This document shows, one piece after another, positions 1 through 8,558 of a stretch of DNA of 64,000 nucleotides (positions are counted from its first letter, which is position 1; each line of letters begins with the position of its first letter). Both the position numbers and the translations under genes were made by a program. Under the pieces are notes generated by a model, which did no database searches, had not been told where the DNA came from, and saw only the letters and a program-made list of their open reading frames with translations. Origin of the DNA: Pseudomonas corrugata (lineage in GTDB: Bacteria > Pseudomonadota > Gammaproteobacteria > Pseudomonadales > Pseudomonadaceae); assembly GCF_001269905.1 (NCBI RefSeq), contig NZ_LHVK01000005.1, positions 124,001 through 188,000 of the forward strand. The letters run 5' to 3'.

Positions 1-299
1 GCAGTGTGGATCGCCCCGACTCGCAGGCGCCCGCGCAGCTCACTGTTCTCGCCGACGTCCGCAGCGATGCTGTCATACAGTGCAAGGATTTCGTTGGCTC
101 TTTCCACCGCCAGGTGTCCGGCCTCGGTGAGCACCGGCAAGCGTCGAGACCGATCGAACAACGGCGCGTTGAACTCATCTTCCAGGCTTTTGACATGCAG
201 ACTCACCGCGGACTGAGTCAGGTGCACCGCTTCGGCGGCTCGTGCAAATGAGCCGTGCCGGGCGATGGCGACCAGTGTGCGCAGTGCTCGTAGGGACAT
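1..299 (-). CDS. LysR-family transcriptional regulator, N-terminal part (cut by window edge)
   Basis: The first 99 codons of a LysR-type DNA-binding regulator; the gene runs off the left edge, so the co-inducer domain is not visible. The translation begins MSLRALRTLVAIARHGSF and shows the winged helix-turn-helix typical of the family (AAEAVHLTQSAVSLHVKSLE, about residues 21-40), then the linker helix. It is divergent from the MFS transporter at 748, so it may control that gene, but 448 bp and a REP pair lie between them. The inducer cannot be guessed. Confidence 0.9.
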   Translation of the reverse strand, partial: MSLRALRTLVAIARHGSFARAAEAVHLTQSAVSLHVKSLEDEFNAPLFDRSRRLPVLTEAGHLAVERANEILALYDSIAADVGENSELRGRLRVGAIHT

Positions 300-318
300 T
301 GTGATTCGCTCTTGGATG

Positions 319-373
319 GAAAACGCTAGTGGCCTGTACGGTTCAAACAGGCCCCTAGCCGTCGAAAACGCTA
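319..373. repeat. Imperfect hairpin flanked by 10-bp direct repeats
   Basis: GAAAACGCTA occurs at 319-328 and again at 364-373. Between and partly overlapping them is an inverted repeat: 325-337 pairs with 347-359 over 12 of 13 positions with a 9-nt loop. No T-run follows on either strand, so it is not an obvious intrinsic terminator. It lies just upstream of the LysR gene start. Confidence 0.6.
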
Positions 374-530
374 TCTGCATAATTCCTTGTGGGAGCGGAG
401 CGTGCGTGAAGGCCTGGTTGCGAAAGCGTCATGAAAATTTATCTCAAACCTGAAAATCAAGGCTTTTCATTCATTCGGGAGGAATAAAACCTCTTCACCC
501 CGCCAAGTACCACACTTCAAGGAGAATCTG
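374..530. other. Intergenic stretch with a single REP half
   Basis: Between the truncated LysR gene and the small ORF at 531. It contains one isolated, degenerate REP-like half near 389-400 (gtgggagcggagc) and no other recognisable gene or signal. The divergent promoters for the flanking genes should lie in 300-747, but I could not identify convincing -35/-10 pairs. Confidence 0.4.
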
Positions 531-671
531 ATGCACGATCTGCGACTCAACCGTGAACATCCCCGAGCGGTGGCCCATGATGCGGTACGGTGTGATCCAT
601 ATGGAAACGAGCCTGCTCGCGAAGCGGCGTGTCCGTCGACGAAAGTGTTGCCTGGTATTCCGCCATCGTGA
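531..671 (+). pseudogene. Small 46-codon ORF with good RBS, probably a gene remnant
   Basis: An ATG preceded by a strong Shine-Dalgarno (AAGGAGAATCTG) opens a 46-codon frame starting MHDLRLNREHPRAVAHDA. From about codon 26 the frame runs through a degenerate REP pair (607-690) and stops there. The strong start signal followed by repeat-derived sequence suggests the 5' end of a gene truncated by REP insertion or deletion. It could instead be a short leader peptide of the downstream MFS gene. I do not recognise the protein family. Confidence 0.3.
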
Positions 672-690
672 GCAGATCGCTCCCGCAGGG
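607..690. repeat. Degenerate REP pair (REPIN-like)
   Basis: Left arm acgagcctgctcgcgaagcg and right arm cgccatcgtgagcagatcgc are diverged copies of the head-to-head REP halves found many times in the window; both terminal GTGGGAG/CTCCCAC ends are mutated. Confidence 0.65.
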
Positions 691-747
691 GATGTAGTAC
701 GAACCTTCCATTCATCCATCGTGCGGCTAGCGCCCTGGTGACTTGAA

Positions 748-1980
748 ATGAATCACTCCGTAGTCGCCACGCCTTCAGGTTTGCGTGGCCTGCTCATCCG
801 TTCGATGGGGCCCGTGGCGACGATTGCCGTGGCCCAGCTGTTCGGCACCTCGCTGTGGTTCAGTGCCAACAGTACCGCCGAAGAGCTGATGCGCGCCTGG
901 AACGCGACGTCCACCGACATCGGCTGGCTGACCAACGCCGTGCAGTTGGGCTTCATTCTCGGCACATTGAGCCTGTCGCTCAGTGGCGCAGCCGACCGTT
1001 TTCGCGCGAGCACGCTGTTCGTATGCAGCGCCATCGTCGGCGCGCTGTTCAACCTGGGTTTTGCCTGGCTGGCGGAGGGGCTGCTGAGCGGTGCAATGCT
1101 GCGATTCGGTGTGGGTATCACGTTGGCCGGTATCTACCCCATGGGCATGAAACTGATCGTGGGCTGGGCGCCGCAGCGTACCGGCCTGGCCCTGGCTCAA
1201 CTGGTGTCGATGCTGACCCTGGGCACCGCGCTGCCCCATGCCTTGCGGATGGTGGGTGCCGACTGGCCGTGGCAGGCAATCATCACCGCATCCTCGGTGC
1301 TGGCGCTCGCCGGTGCGGTGCTGATCGGTGTGTTGGGCGAGGGCCCCCATGCTCGTATCGGCACCGCCCCTGAACCCGGCAAGACCCCGCGACCAGGAGC
1401 GATTCTCGGTGCCTTCAGGATCGGTCGCTTTCGGGCGGCAACCCTAGGCTACTTCGGCCACATGTGGGAGCTTTACGCGTTCTGGACGCTGGTGCCGCTG
1501 ATCGTGAGCCGTACCGGGTTGGCGTCTTCTTTCCCGGCCTTGGGTGTGGCGGGCCTGTCGTTCTGCATCATGGCGCTGGGGGCAGTGGGGACGATCCTGG
1601 GGGGGCTGTTGTCCCAGCGTACAGGCAGCGCCAAGGTGGCGCTGGGAGCGTTGAGCCTGTCCGGGGCCTGCGGACTGCTGTTTGTCCTCTGGGCCGAGCA
1701 TTTTCCGGCGTGGGCCCTGTTGGCGCTATTGGGTGTCTGGGGCGCGTCGGTGGTGGCCGATTCGCCGCAGTTCTCTGCACTCGCGGCCCAGGCCTGCCCG
1801 CGCGAGGCCGTCGGCAGCGCCCTGGCCATCCAGAATAGCATCGGCTTTGCCATCACCGTTGTCTCGATTGCCGTCACCAGCTGGTTGTTCGAGCGCATCG
1901 GTATCGACGCGCTGTGGCTACTGATACCGGGTCCGGTACTGGGTGTCACCGGATTCATCCTTTCCTCCCGCCAGGCATGA
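748..1980 (+). CDS. MFS transporter
   Basis: A 410-aa inner-membrane major-facilitator protein with about twelve hydrophobic helices in two halves separated by a short hydrophilic loop near residues 200-215 (GEGPHARIGTAPEPGKTPRP). The first helix region carries VAQLFGTSLWFSANS, a pattern common in MFS carriers of the nitrate/CynX-like branches. Length fits the family. Start ATG at 748; there is no strong Shine-Dalgarno immediately upstream, so the start is moderately certain. The substrate is unknown. It is divergent from the LysR regulator at 1-299. Confidence 0.85.
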   Translation: MNHSVVATPSGLRGLLIRSMGPVATIAVAQLFGTSLWFSANSTAEELMRAWNATSTDIGWLTNAVQLGFILGTLSLSLSGAADRFRASTLFVCSAIVGALFNLGFAWLAEGLLSGAMLRFGVGITLAGIYPMGMKLIVGWAPQRTGLALAQLVSMLTLGTALPHALRMVGADWPWQAIITASSVLALAGAVLIGVLGEGPHARIGTAPEPGKTPRPGAILGAFRIGRFRAATLGYFGHMWELYAFWTLVPLIVSRTGLASSFPALGVAGLSFCIMALGAVGTILGGLLSQRTGSAKVALGALSLSGACGLLFVLWAEHFPAWALLALLGVWGASVVADSPQFSALAAQACPREAVGSALAIQNSIGFAITVVSIAVTSWLFERIGIDALWLLIPGPVLGVTGFILSSRQA

Positions 1981-2007
1981 AGCTTGGTTCTGGCGGGCAG
2001 GGAGGCG

Positions 2008-2829
2008 TCAAACCATCGCCAGTCGCTGCTTGTCCTGGGGCTGTGGAAAAATCAGGTCCAGGGCTGCCAGGTCCTGGGGTGCCAATTGCAGGTTCGCCGC
2101 TTCGGCGTTCAAGCGCACATGTTCGGGTTGCACAGCCTTGGGAATGGCGATGACCTTGTCCTGGCGCAGCAACCAGGCCAGTGCAATCTGCGCCGACGTC
2201 GCACCGTGGCGCTCGGCGATCTGCCGCAGGGTGTGGTCCTTGAGCAGACGCCCACCCTGGCCGACCGGACAATAGGCCATGAGCGGCATGGCGTGTTGCT
2301 GGCACCAGGGCAGCAGATCGAATTCGATACCCCGCTCCTGCAGGTTGTACAGCACCTGGTTGGTGGCGCAGGCCGGCGAAGCCAGCTCTTCAAGATCCTC
2401 CACATCAAAGTTCGATACACCCCAGCGGCCAATCTTGCCTTCTTCGCGCAGGCGTTCGAAGGCTTCGACGGTTTCTTCCAGCGGGTATTGGCCGCGCCAG
2501 TGCAGCAGGTACAAGTCGATGTAGTCGGTGTCGAGTCGCCGCAGGCTGCGTTCGCAGGCCAGCGGGATGCCTTTGCGGCTGGCGTTGTGAGGGTAGACCT
2601 TGCTGACCAGGAACACCTGGTCCCGCAGGCCGGTGATCGCCTCGCCAACGACGACTTCGGCACCGCCCTCGGCGTACATTTCCGCCGTGTCGATCAAGGT
2701 CATGCCCAGTTCGATGCCCAGGCGCAGGGCAGCTACTTCTTTCTTGTGAGCGGACGGTTCCTCACCCATGTGCCAGGTGCCCTGGCCGATCATGGGAACG
2801 GACACGCCAGCCAACTCCAGAGTCTTCAT
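2008..2829 (-). CDS. Aldo/keto reductase
   Basis: A 273-aa cytosolic NADPH-dependent aldo/keto reductase with a TIM-barrel fold. The catalytic tetrad is visible: Asp47 in LIDTAEMY, Tyr52, Lys77 (VSKVYP) and His110 (LYLLHW). The phosphate-binding part of the cofactor site appears as IAIPKAVQPEHVRLN near the C-terminus. It resembles the bacterial AKR group that includes YeaE/DkgB-type methylglyoxal or 2,5-diketogluconate reductases; the physiological substrate is unknown. Convergent with the MFS gene, 27 bp apart. Monocistronic to judge by its neighbours. Confidence 0.92.
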   Translation of the reverse strand: MKTLELAGVSVPMIGQGTWHMGEEPSAHKKEVAALRLGIELGMTLIDTAEMYAEGGAEVVVGEAITGLRDQVFLVSKVYPHNASRKGIPLACERSLRRLDTDYIDLYLLHWRGQYPLEETVEAFERLREEGKIGRWGVSNFDVEDLEELASPACATNQVLYNLQERGIEFDLLPWCQQHAMPLMAYCPVGQGGRLLKDHTLRQIAERHGATSAQIALAWLLRQDKVIAIPKAVQPEHVRLNAEAANLQLAPQDLAALDLIFPQPQDKQRLAMV

Positions 2830-2919
2830 GCCGGTCTCCTATATGCTTGAACATCAGACATGTGGCAGCAGGATAGTCCAAGTGTTCAGGCCGATCGACG
2901 AGAAGCCTGCGCCGTTCTT

Positions 2920-3007
2920 GTGGGAGCGAGCCTGCTCGCGATAGCGGTGGGTCAATTGGCAAAGATGTCGGTGGACACACCGTCATCGCGAGCAGGCTCG
3001 CTCCCAC
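2920..3007. repeat. REPIN (paired REP, family A)
   Basis: Head-to-head pair: gtgggagcgagcctgctcgc at the left and the inverse gcgagcaggctcgctcccac at the right, about 47 bp apart. A further lone gtgggagcgat fragment follows at 3024. Confidence 0.9.
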
Positions 3008-3041
3008 ACTTCAGACGGCCAATGTGGGAGCGATCAGAGGG

Positions 3042-4193
3042 TTATTTCGCAGAGAACTTCAGCACCATGGTCTGGGTGTAGGTCTGACCCGGATCAAGTC
3101 GCGTGGATGGGAATTTCGGCTGGTTCGGCGAGTCGGGGAAATGCTGGGTTTCCAGGGTGAACGCACCCCAGTGAGGATAGACTTTGCCCTGCTTGCCCTT
3201 GATGGTGCCGTCGAGGAAGTTGCTGGTGTAGAGCTGCACACCGGGCTCGGTGGTGTAGAGCTGCAAGCGGCGCCCCGACTGCGGATCGTAGACATCGGCG
3301 GCCGGTTTGTTCACATCACCTTGGGTGTCCAGGACCCAGTTGAAATCGAAGCCACCCTGTTTCGGTTCAGCGAACTTGAGTTGTGGATGGTCAGCCTTGA
3401 TGTGGGTGCCGAAGGCGGTGGGCTTGGTGAAATCCATGGGCGTGCCGGCCACGGGCGCCAGTTCGCCGGTGGGGATGAGCTTGGCGGTCACAGGGGTGTA
3501 GTGGGTGGCGTACAGGGTGGCGACCTGTTTCAGGATGTCGCCGTTACCGGCACCTGCGAGGTTGAAATAGCTGTGGTTGGTCAGGTTCAGCACCGTGGGT
3601 TTGTCGGTGGTTGCCTTGTAGTCGATACGCAGCTCGTTCTGTTCGGTGAGGCTGTAGGTGACGTCGGTCTTCAGGGCACCCGGGAAGCCCATCTCACCGT
3701 CCGCCGACAGGTAGGTCAGGGTCACGCCCACCGAGTCCTTGCCGTTATGGGGCTCGGCTTTCCAGACACGTTTGTCGAACCCTTGCGGTCCGCCGTGCAG
3801 GGAGTTGCCGTGATCATTCTGGGGGACCTGGTAGCGCTTGCCGTCCAGTTCGAATGCACCGTCGGCCAGACGATTGCCGAAGCGGCCAATGGTCGCGCCG
3901 AAGTACACATTGCCGTTCTTCTGATAGCCCTGGACATCATCGAAGCCGAGTACCACGTCGGCGGCCTTGCCGTGTTTGTCCGGCACGATCAATGACTGGA
4001 GAATCCCGCCGTAAGTGATGACGGTGGCCTCCATCCCATGACTGTTGCGCAACACATATTTCTCTACTGCGGTGCCATCGTCGGTCTTGCCGAACGCAGC
4101 GCGTTCATTGGTCAGGCCGGCGGCCTGGGAGGCAGAGGTGGCGATCATCAGAGACACTCCGAGGGCCGTGAGCAGATGTCTGGATTCAAGCAT
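3042..4193 (-). CDS. galM: Aldose 1-epimerase (galactose mutarotase), exported
   Basis: A 383-aa enzyme interconverting the alpha and beta anomers of hexoses. The N-terminus (hydrophobic stretch LLTALGVSLMIATSASQAA) is a cleavable signal peptide, so this member acts in the periplasm. Family signatures are GRFGNRLADGAFELDG, the catalytic-histidine motif NLTNHSYFNLAG and the catalytic-glutamate motif FTLETQHFPDSPNQPKFPS near residue 345. Length fits signal-peptide-bearing GalM proteins. Start ATG at 4193 is preceded by AAGGAAGG. No sugar-uptake or gal genes adjoin it. Confidence 0.95.
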   Translation of the reverse strand: MLESRHLLTALGVSLMIATSASQAAGLTNERAAFGKTDDGTAVEKYVLRNSHGMEATVITYGGILQSLIVPDKHGKAADVVLGFDDVQGYQKNGNVYFGATIGRFGNRLADGAFELDGKRYQVPQNDHGNSLHGGPQGFDKRVWKAEPHNGKDSVGVTLTYLSADGEMGFPGALKTDVTYSLTEQNELRIDYKATTDKPTVLNLTNHSYFNLAGAGNGDILKQVATLYATHYTPVTAKLIPTGELAPVAGTPMDFTKPTAFGTHIKADHPQLKFAEPKQGGFDFNWVLDTQGDVNKPAADVYDPQSGRRLQLYTTEPGVQLYTSNFLDGTIKGKQGKVYPHWGAFTLETQHFPDSPNQPKFPSTRLDPGQTYTQTMVLKFSAK

Positions 4194-4490
4194 GGTAGAC
4201 CTTCCTTCCTGTGGTTTTGTTGTTGTTTTGAACGCGGGTCGAGTCGATTACTTGGTCGGACAGCGGTAAGGTTTTTTTTGTTCAGTAGTCTATCTATTTG
4301 ACGGATTAGAAGGGATTTATAGCCACAAATCGAAATTTATCAATTAAAAAGTAATACTAATTAAGCGAGACGAGTCTTGCCCAAGCGTCAGATGCCACAC
4401 GCAGTACTGCACTTTTAGGGTTTTTGTCGCTCTATCCATGGCCAGGAAGCGGCGACTCCCCACCGCTTCCCCTGCCCAGATCGAGATTCA
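4194..4490. other. A+T-rich intergenic region
   Basis: Divergent promoter space between galM and the lipoprotein gene. It is clearly richer in A+T than its surroundings around 4265-4365, including a T-run at 4269-4276. I see no gene, repeat or recognisable operator. Confidence 0.5.
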
Positions 4491-5240
4491 ATGGCCGGTG
4501 TTTCCTATTGTCTGATGGTGTTACGACGTTGCTGTCCCGCGCTCCTGGGTGGGGCGTTGATATTGCTCAGTGGTGGTTGCAGCCGCCAGCAGGGCCAGGA
4601 CATGGTCACTCAGTTCAGCAACACTCGGCCCCAGGAGTTCTTGCAGACCAGCGTCGATCGCATGGCCACGTTGTCGATGCACGACAACCTGCAGAGTCTC
4701 TACCTGTTGATGAGCAAGCTTTACCTGCGCAATCCCCAGGAGTTGCGCAAATCCGGCTTCCTCGATGCCCGCACGGCGGAAAAGCAGGTGCGCATGGCTA
4801 TCGAGCAGCAGCAACCCTTGCCGACCCTGGGCGGCAAGAAGGACCTGGCGGCCCTGAGCTACGCCATGAGCCCGGAGTTTCTCGGTGATCGGGTCGGTGC
4901 GTTCATCTATGCCATCGGCAGCATGCTGGTGACCGCCCATGGCAATCGGCTCGAGTTCTACATGACCGACACCATTGACCCGCGCTTTGTCAGCAACGCG
5001 GCGCGCAATATCGAAAAAGCTACCTGGATACTGAGTCAGCGACAGGATAAGGACGGCAACCTGCTGCTGTTTTCCAACGAAATCTCGGAGGAGGGCAGCA
5101 ATCTGAGTTTCGCTGTGGAGTTCGGGAAGATCGTCGCACGGCTGGACTTGCTGACACAGATGCTGGATGAGCGTTATCGGCGGATCGGGCTGAACTATGC
5201 GCAGAGTCTGCTGTTTCTCAACTTCTTGCCGGTTCAGTAG
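4491..5240 (+). CDS. Conserved hypothetical lipoprotein
   Basis: A 249-aa protein with a lipoprotein signal peptide: two arginines, a hydrophobic core (ALLGGALILL) and lipobox LSGGC with Cys30 as the lipidated residue. The mature part is mostly predicted helix and has no enzyme motif I recognise; hydrophobic stretch DRVGAFIYAIGSMLVTAHG lies near residue 145. It resembles lipoproteins conserved in Pseudomonas with no known role. An in-frame ATG at 4515 (MVLRRCC) would give the same mature protein and may be the real start, since neither has a strong Shine-Dalgarno. Confidence 0.75.
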   Translation: MAGVSYCLMVLRRCCPALLGGALILLSGGCSRQQGQDMVTQFSNTRPQEFLQTSVDRMATLSMHDNLQSLYLLMSKLYLRNPQELRKSGFLDARTAEKQVRMAIEQQQPLPTLGGKKDLAALSYAMSPEFLGDRVGAFIYAIGSMLVTAHGNRLEFYMTDTIDPRFVSNAARNIEKATWILSQRQDKDGNLLLFSNEISEEGSNLSFAVEFGKIVARLDLLTQMLDERYRRIGLNYAQSLLFLNFLPVQ

Positions 5241-5350
5241 GCTTCGGGGGAAAAGGCATAAAGATAGATCACAACGTTATAGGTCGGTTATAAGAAAAAT
5301 CGCTATGCTCGCGGCGAGATTTTCCACGCGGTTATGCTGAGACGGGTTTG

Positions 5351-6136
5351 ATGGATTTCGGTAATGTCGGTTTAGTCGCAGCTGGCCTGGTGGTCGGCTT
5401 CATCGTCGGAATGACCGGTGTCGGCGGCGGTTCGCTGATGACTCCCATTCTGCTGTGGTTCGGTATCAACCCTGCGACTGCGGTGGGGACGGACTTGCTG
5501 TACGCGGCCATTACCAAATCCGGTGGTGTGCTGGTGCATGCCAGGAATCGCAATATCGATTGGGCAATCACTGGTTGGCTGACCTTGGGCAGTGTGCCGG
5601 CGGTCGGGCTGACGCTGTGGTTTCTCAGCAGCCTGCACAGTTCGCCGGATGCCATGAACGCCGTCATCAAGCAGGCCCTGGGTTTCGTGCTGTTCGTCAC
5701 TGCCCTGGCAATCCTGTTCAAGAAACGTCTGTTGCAATTCGCCCATGATCGCGCTGGCGGTCACTACAATCCCTCCGGCACGCGACTCAATGTGCTTACG
5801 GTCGTTACCGGCCTGGTGCTGGGCACAATGGTCGCGTTGACCTCCATTGGTGCCGGCGCCCTGGGCACCGTCGCCTTGTTCATTCTCTACCCGTTCCTGG
5901 TCACCAAGCGCCTGGTAGGCACCGAAATCGCCCACGCTGTGCCACTGACCCTCGTTGCCGGCCTCGGCCATGCAAGCATGGGCAACATGGACTGGCACAT
6001 CCTCGGTTATCTGCTGGTTGGCTCGTTGCCGGGTATCTACCTGGGCAGTCATTTGTCGGGACGCATCTCCGATGAACTGCTGCGCCCATGCCTGGCGGTA
6101 ATGCTGGCGATGATCGGGTTCAAATTGGCGTTCTGA
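5351..6136 (+). CDS. Sulfite exporter TauE/SafE family permease
   Basis: A 261-aa integral membrane protein with about eight helices. The family-typical glycine-rich first repeat is seen as GFIVGMTGVGGGSLMTPIL, followed by GINPATAVGTDLLYAAITKSGG, and the second repeat carries LTSIGAGALGTVAL. TauE/SafE proteins export sulfite, sulfoacetate or other organosulfur anions; no sulfonate genes adjoin it, so the substrate is open. ATG at 5351 is preferred over the in-frame TTG at 5348. Confidence 0.88.
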   Translation: MDFGNVGLVAAGLVVGFIVGMTGVGGGSLMTPILLWFGINPATAVGTDLLYAAITKSGGVLVHARNRNIDWAITGWLTLGSVPAVGLTLWFLSSLHSSPDAMNAVIKQALGFVLFVTALAILFKKRLLQFAHDRAGGHYNPSGTRLNVLTVVTGLVLGTMVALTSIGAGALGTVALFILYPFLVTKRLVGTEIAHAVPLTLVAGLGHASMGNMDWHILGYLLVGSLPGIYLGSHLSGRISDELLRPCLAVMLAMIGFKLAF

Positions 6137-6179
6137 TTGCTGTGGCCGGACACAGCTCTCAGGCATTTCACAAGACCCT

Positions 6180-6262
6180 GTGGGAGCCTGCTCGCGATAG
6201 CGGTGGGTCAATCAGCATTGATGTCGACTGACACACCGTCATCGCGAGCAGGCTCGCACACA
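6180..6262. repeat. REPIN (paired REP, family A)
   Basis: gtgggagcctgctcgcgatagcggtgggtc at the left and atcgcgagcaggctcgcacac at the right; the right terminus has lost the usual CTCCCAC. Confidence 0.8.
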
Positions 6263-6432
6263 GTAGTCCGTGTCTGCCTCTGCATCGACTGACTCCCTCC
6301 CGCACCATGGTTGCGCAATAACCCCGCTGACCTAAGCTTCATGGCAGGCTGGCGCAATATTGGGCGACTCTCTCGCGGAACAATTGTCGCCCTGTGCAAT
6401 CAGTACAGCGTGAATATCAAAAGGAGAGGCGC

Positions 6433-6981
6433 ATGCTCATTCGGTCGTTGACCTTGGCAACCTTGCTGGCCGTCGCCGGCCCCCTGTTCGCCGCTGATGG
6501 TGACTCACCCCTGGCGGCGGAGGTGGGCCGGTCCCGCTCCCTGATCGTCATCGCGCCCAGTACCGTGGACCCTGCATGGGTCAGCCTGAAGAAAGCCCTG
6601 GGCGAACCGGCGGGCAAGCAGGGTTTTTCCGAGCGCAACATGGTGCTCTACACCGTGCTCAACACCATCGGGCAGCGCGACGGCAAGGATCTGGATCCCC
6701 AAAGCACCATGGCGCTGATCCGTTCGCTCAAGCTGGGGGCTGGTGCCCAGACCAAGATCATCCTGGTGGGCAAGGATGGAGAAAAGAAGCTTGAGCATTC
6801 CGGGGCGATCGAACTGAAGGAACTCTTCGACACCGTCGACAAGCTTCCCGCGGCGGAGAAAGAAGCAACGCCGCCCGCGCCAGCTCCAGCGCCTGAAGTC
6901 GCACCGGCCAAGGATGCGAAGGGCGCGAAAGCCGGCAAGGCAGCCAAGCCTGCGGCTGCACCCAAGCCGTTGGATGATTGA
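6433..6981 (+). CDS. DUF4174 domain-containing protein, exported
   Basis: A 182-aa protein with a signal peptide (MLIRSLTLATLLAVAGPLFA, cleaved after about residue 20). The central part (RSRSLIVIAPSTVDPAWVSL ... AQTKIILVGKDGEKKLEHSG) has the thioredoxin-like strand-helix pattern of DUF4174, a family of unknown function seen in envelopes of proteobacteria. The last 45 residues are a low-complexity Ala/Pro/Lys tail (APAPAPEVAPAKDAKGAK). The ATG at 6433 follows AAGGAGAGGCGC; upstream in-frame ATG has no such signal. Confidence 0.75.
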   Translation: MLIRSLTLATLLAVAGPLFAADGDSPLAAEVGRSRSLIVIAPSTVDPAWVSLKKALGEPAGKQGFSERNMVLYTVLNTIGQRDGKDLDPQSTMALIRSLKLGAGAQTKIILVGKDGEKKLEHSGAIELKELFDTVDKLPAAEKEATPPAPAPAPEVAPAKDAKGAKAGKAAKPAAAPKPLDD

Positions 6982-7012
6982 CTTCAAGGAGATGACTTTC
7001 CTGGCGGCGGTT

Positions 7013-7098
7013 GTGGGAGCAAGGCTTGCCCGCGATGAGGACGATACGTTCTTCAGCGGAATCGCGGTGCCTGTATCGCGAGCAAGCTTTGCTCCCAC
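7013..7098. repeat. REPIN (paired REP, family B)
   Basis: gtgggagcaaggcttgcccgcgatg at the left and tatcgcgagcaagctttgctcccac at the right. The arms differ from family A by GCAAGGCTTGC in place of GCGAGCCTGC. Confidence 0.88.
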
Positions 7099-7125
7099 AG
7101 TTTGCTCCGGCAGCGATCCCTTGCC

Positions 7126-8274
7126 TTATCGGTCTTCCAGTGCCGTCAGGATCCGGTGCGCGGCCTTCACCCGTTCCTCGATGGGGTAGTTCCTGTTCGC
7201 CAACAGCACGATGCCCATGTTCTTGCCAGGCACGAAAGCCGCATAGGCGCCGAAGCCACCGGTCGACCCGGTCTTGTTGATCCACGCGCCGTTCGGGGCC
7301 GGGCGGGGCGGGTCAAGAGGTTCGACCTTGTTCGGCTTCATGGCAACTTCCACCGAATTACCAGCCAGCAGCTCGCTTACTGTCACCGGGTAAGGGTAGA
7401 ACTCCCAGCCCAGTCCCTGGGTCATGCCGCCAACCTTGTAGAACCCGGTGTGGGTGGTGGAGATGGCTTGCTGCAGATCAGGGTCGAGTTTTTCCGGCCG
7501 CAGGTTGGCCTCCACGAAACGGATCAGGTCCGAGGCGCTGGTTTTCACACCATAGGCCTCGGAGTCCATTGCCCCGGGACCGACCCGGACTGGTTTGCCG
7601 TCCTTAGCGTAGCCTTGGGCATATCGGTTCGCCTCTGATGCCGGCACTCGCAGGTAACTGTGCTTGAGGCCCAGGCCCGGCATCAACGTCTGCTCCATCG
7701 CCTCATCGAAGGGGCGATCCAGGCTGCGGGCTGCCAGATAGCCGAACAGGCCGATACTCGGGTTCGAATAGAGTCGTTGGGTGCCCGCCGGGTAAAGCGG
7801 GTTCCAGGCCTTGTAATAATCGAACATCCGGTCCGGGTGATCCGCGGCGTCGGGAAATTGCAACGGCAACCCACCCGCGGTGTAGGTGGCGAGGTTGAGA
7901 AGACTGATGTTTTCCAGGGCTGCACCGTGCAACTCGGGGGCGTAGCGGCCGGCCGGATCCGATAGCGACAGCTTGCCCCGGGCCTGGGCATAGGCGCCGA
8001 GGGTCGCGGTGAAGGTCTTGCTGACCGAGCCTATTTCAAAGAGGGTCTGGTCTGTGACCGGCTGTTTCGTCTCCCTGGAGGTCACGCCGTAATTGAAATA
8101 ATGGGGCTGGCCGTCCAGCGTGATCGCCACGGCCATGCCGGCGATGTCCTGTCGTTTCATCAAGGGTTCGATAACCGCATTGACGGTGTCTTCGAGGCGA
8201 TCCTGGGCAAAGCCCGGCATGATTCCACACCCCAGCAAAAAGGTGCCTGCGAGTATCGATCGGGTCATTTGCAT
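7126..8274 (-). CDS. ampC: Class C beta-lactamase (AmpC)
   Basis: A 382-aa periplasmic serine beta-lactamase. All three active-site motifs are present: SVSK (Ser83 nucleophile, Lys86), YSN near residue 170 and KTG(S) near residue 336. The first 23 residues (MQMTRSILAGTFLLGCGIMPGFA) form a signal peptide. Length is normal for class C. ATG at 8274 is chosen because GGAGAACGG precedes it and the signal peptide starts here; an alternative ATG lies two codons on. No ampR gene adjoins it, unlike the ampR-ampC pair of P. aeruginosa, so induction, if any, would depend on a regulator elsewhere. Confidence 0.95.
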   Translation of the reverse strand: MQMTRSILAGTFLLGCGIMPGFAQDRLEDTVNAVIEPLMKRQDIAGMAVAITLDGQPHYFNYGVTSRETKQPVTDQTLFEIGSVSKTFTATLGAYAQARGKLSLSDPAGRYAPELHGAALENISLLNLATYTAGGLPLQFPDAADHPDRMFDYYKAWNPLYPAGTQRLYSNPSIGLFGYLAARSLDRPFDEAMEQTLMPGLGLKHSYLRVPASEANRYAQGYAKDGKPVRVGPGAMDSEAYGVKTSASDLIRFVEANLRPEKLDPDLQQAISTTHTGFYKVGGMTQGLGWEFYPYPVTVSELLAGNSVEVAMKPNKVEPLDPPRPAPNGAWINKTGSTGGFGAYAAFVPGKNMGIVLLANRNYPIEERVKAAHRILTALEDR

Positions 8275-8558
8275 ATTGACCGTTCTCCATGAATGGCAAG
8301 AGTTCAAGCCGCTCTGCATCCGGCAGCCTTGACGGCTCAATGCACTGTTGGGGTGCATGCTTTGGAGCGCACTCTAGGAAGTTTTCGGTGACCAGGCAAC
8401 CCGAGGCCTTCCGCTTGAGGGCAGGTTCCGAGTCATCCGACGAGGGAGAAAGAGCAATCCTACAAAAAGCCTGGGTCGCGCAGGCCGGTTGTCCATTGGC
8501 AAACCACCACAAATCCATGGCCTCCGGGTAGACTTGCGCTCTTTCCAGAGGAGTTCAC
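8275..8558. other. Divergent intergenic region ampC / Dyp peroxidase
   Basis: 284 bp without a gene or repeat. It must carry the ampC promoter and that of the peroxidase, but no convincing consensus or AmpR-type inverted repeat is evident by eye. Confidence 0.4.

Noticed and set aside
4265..4365. A+T-rich stretch as a genomic-island border or origin
   Set aside because: It is only about 100 bp, has no DnaA boxes, integrase or tRNA, and is adequately explained as promoter DNA.
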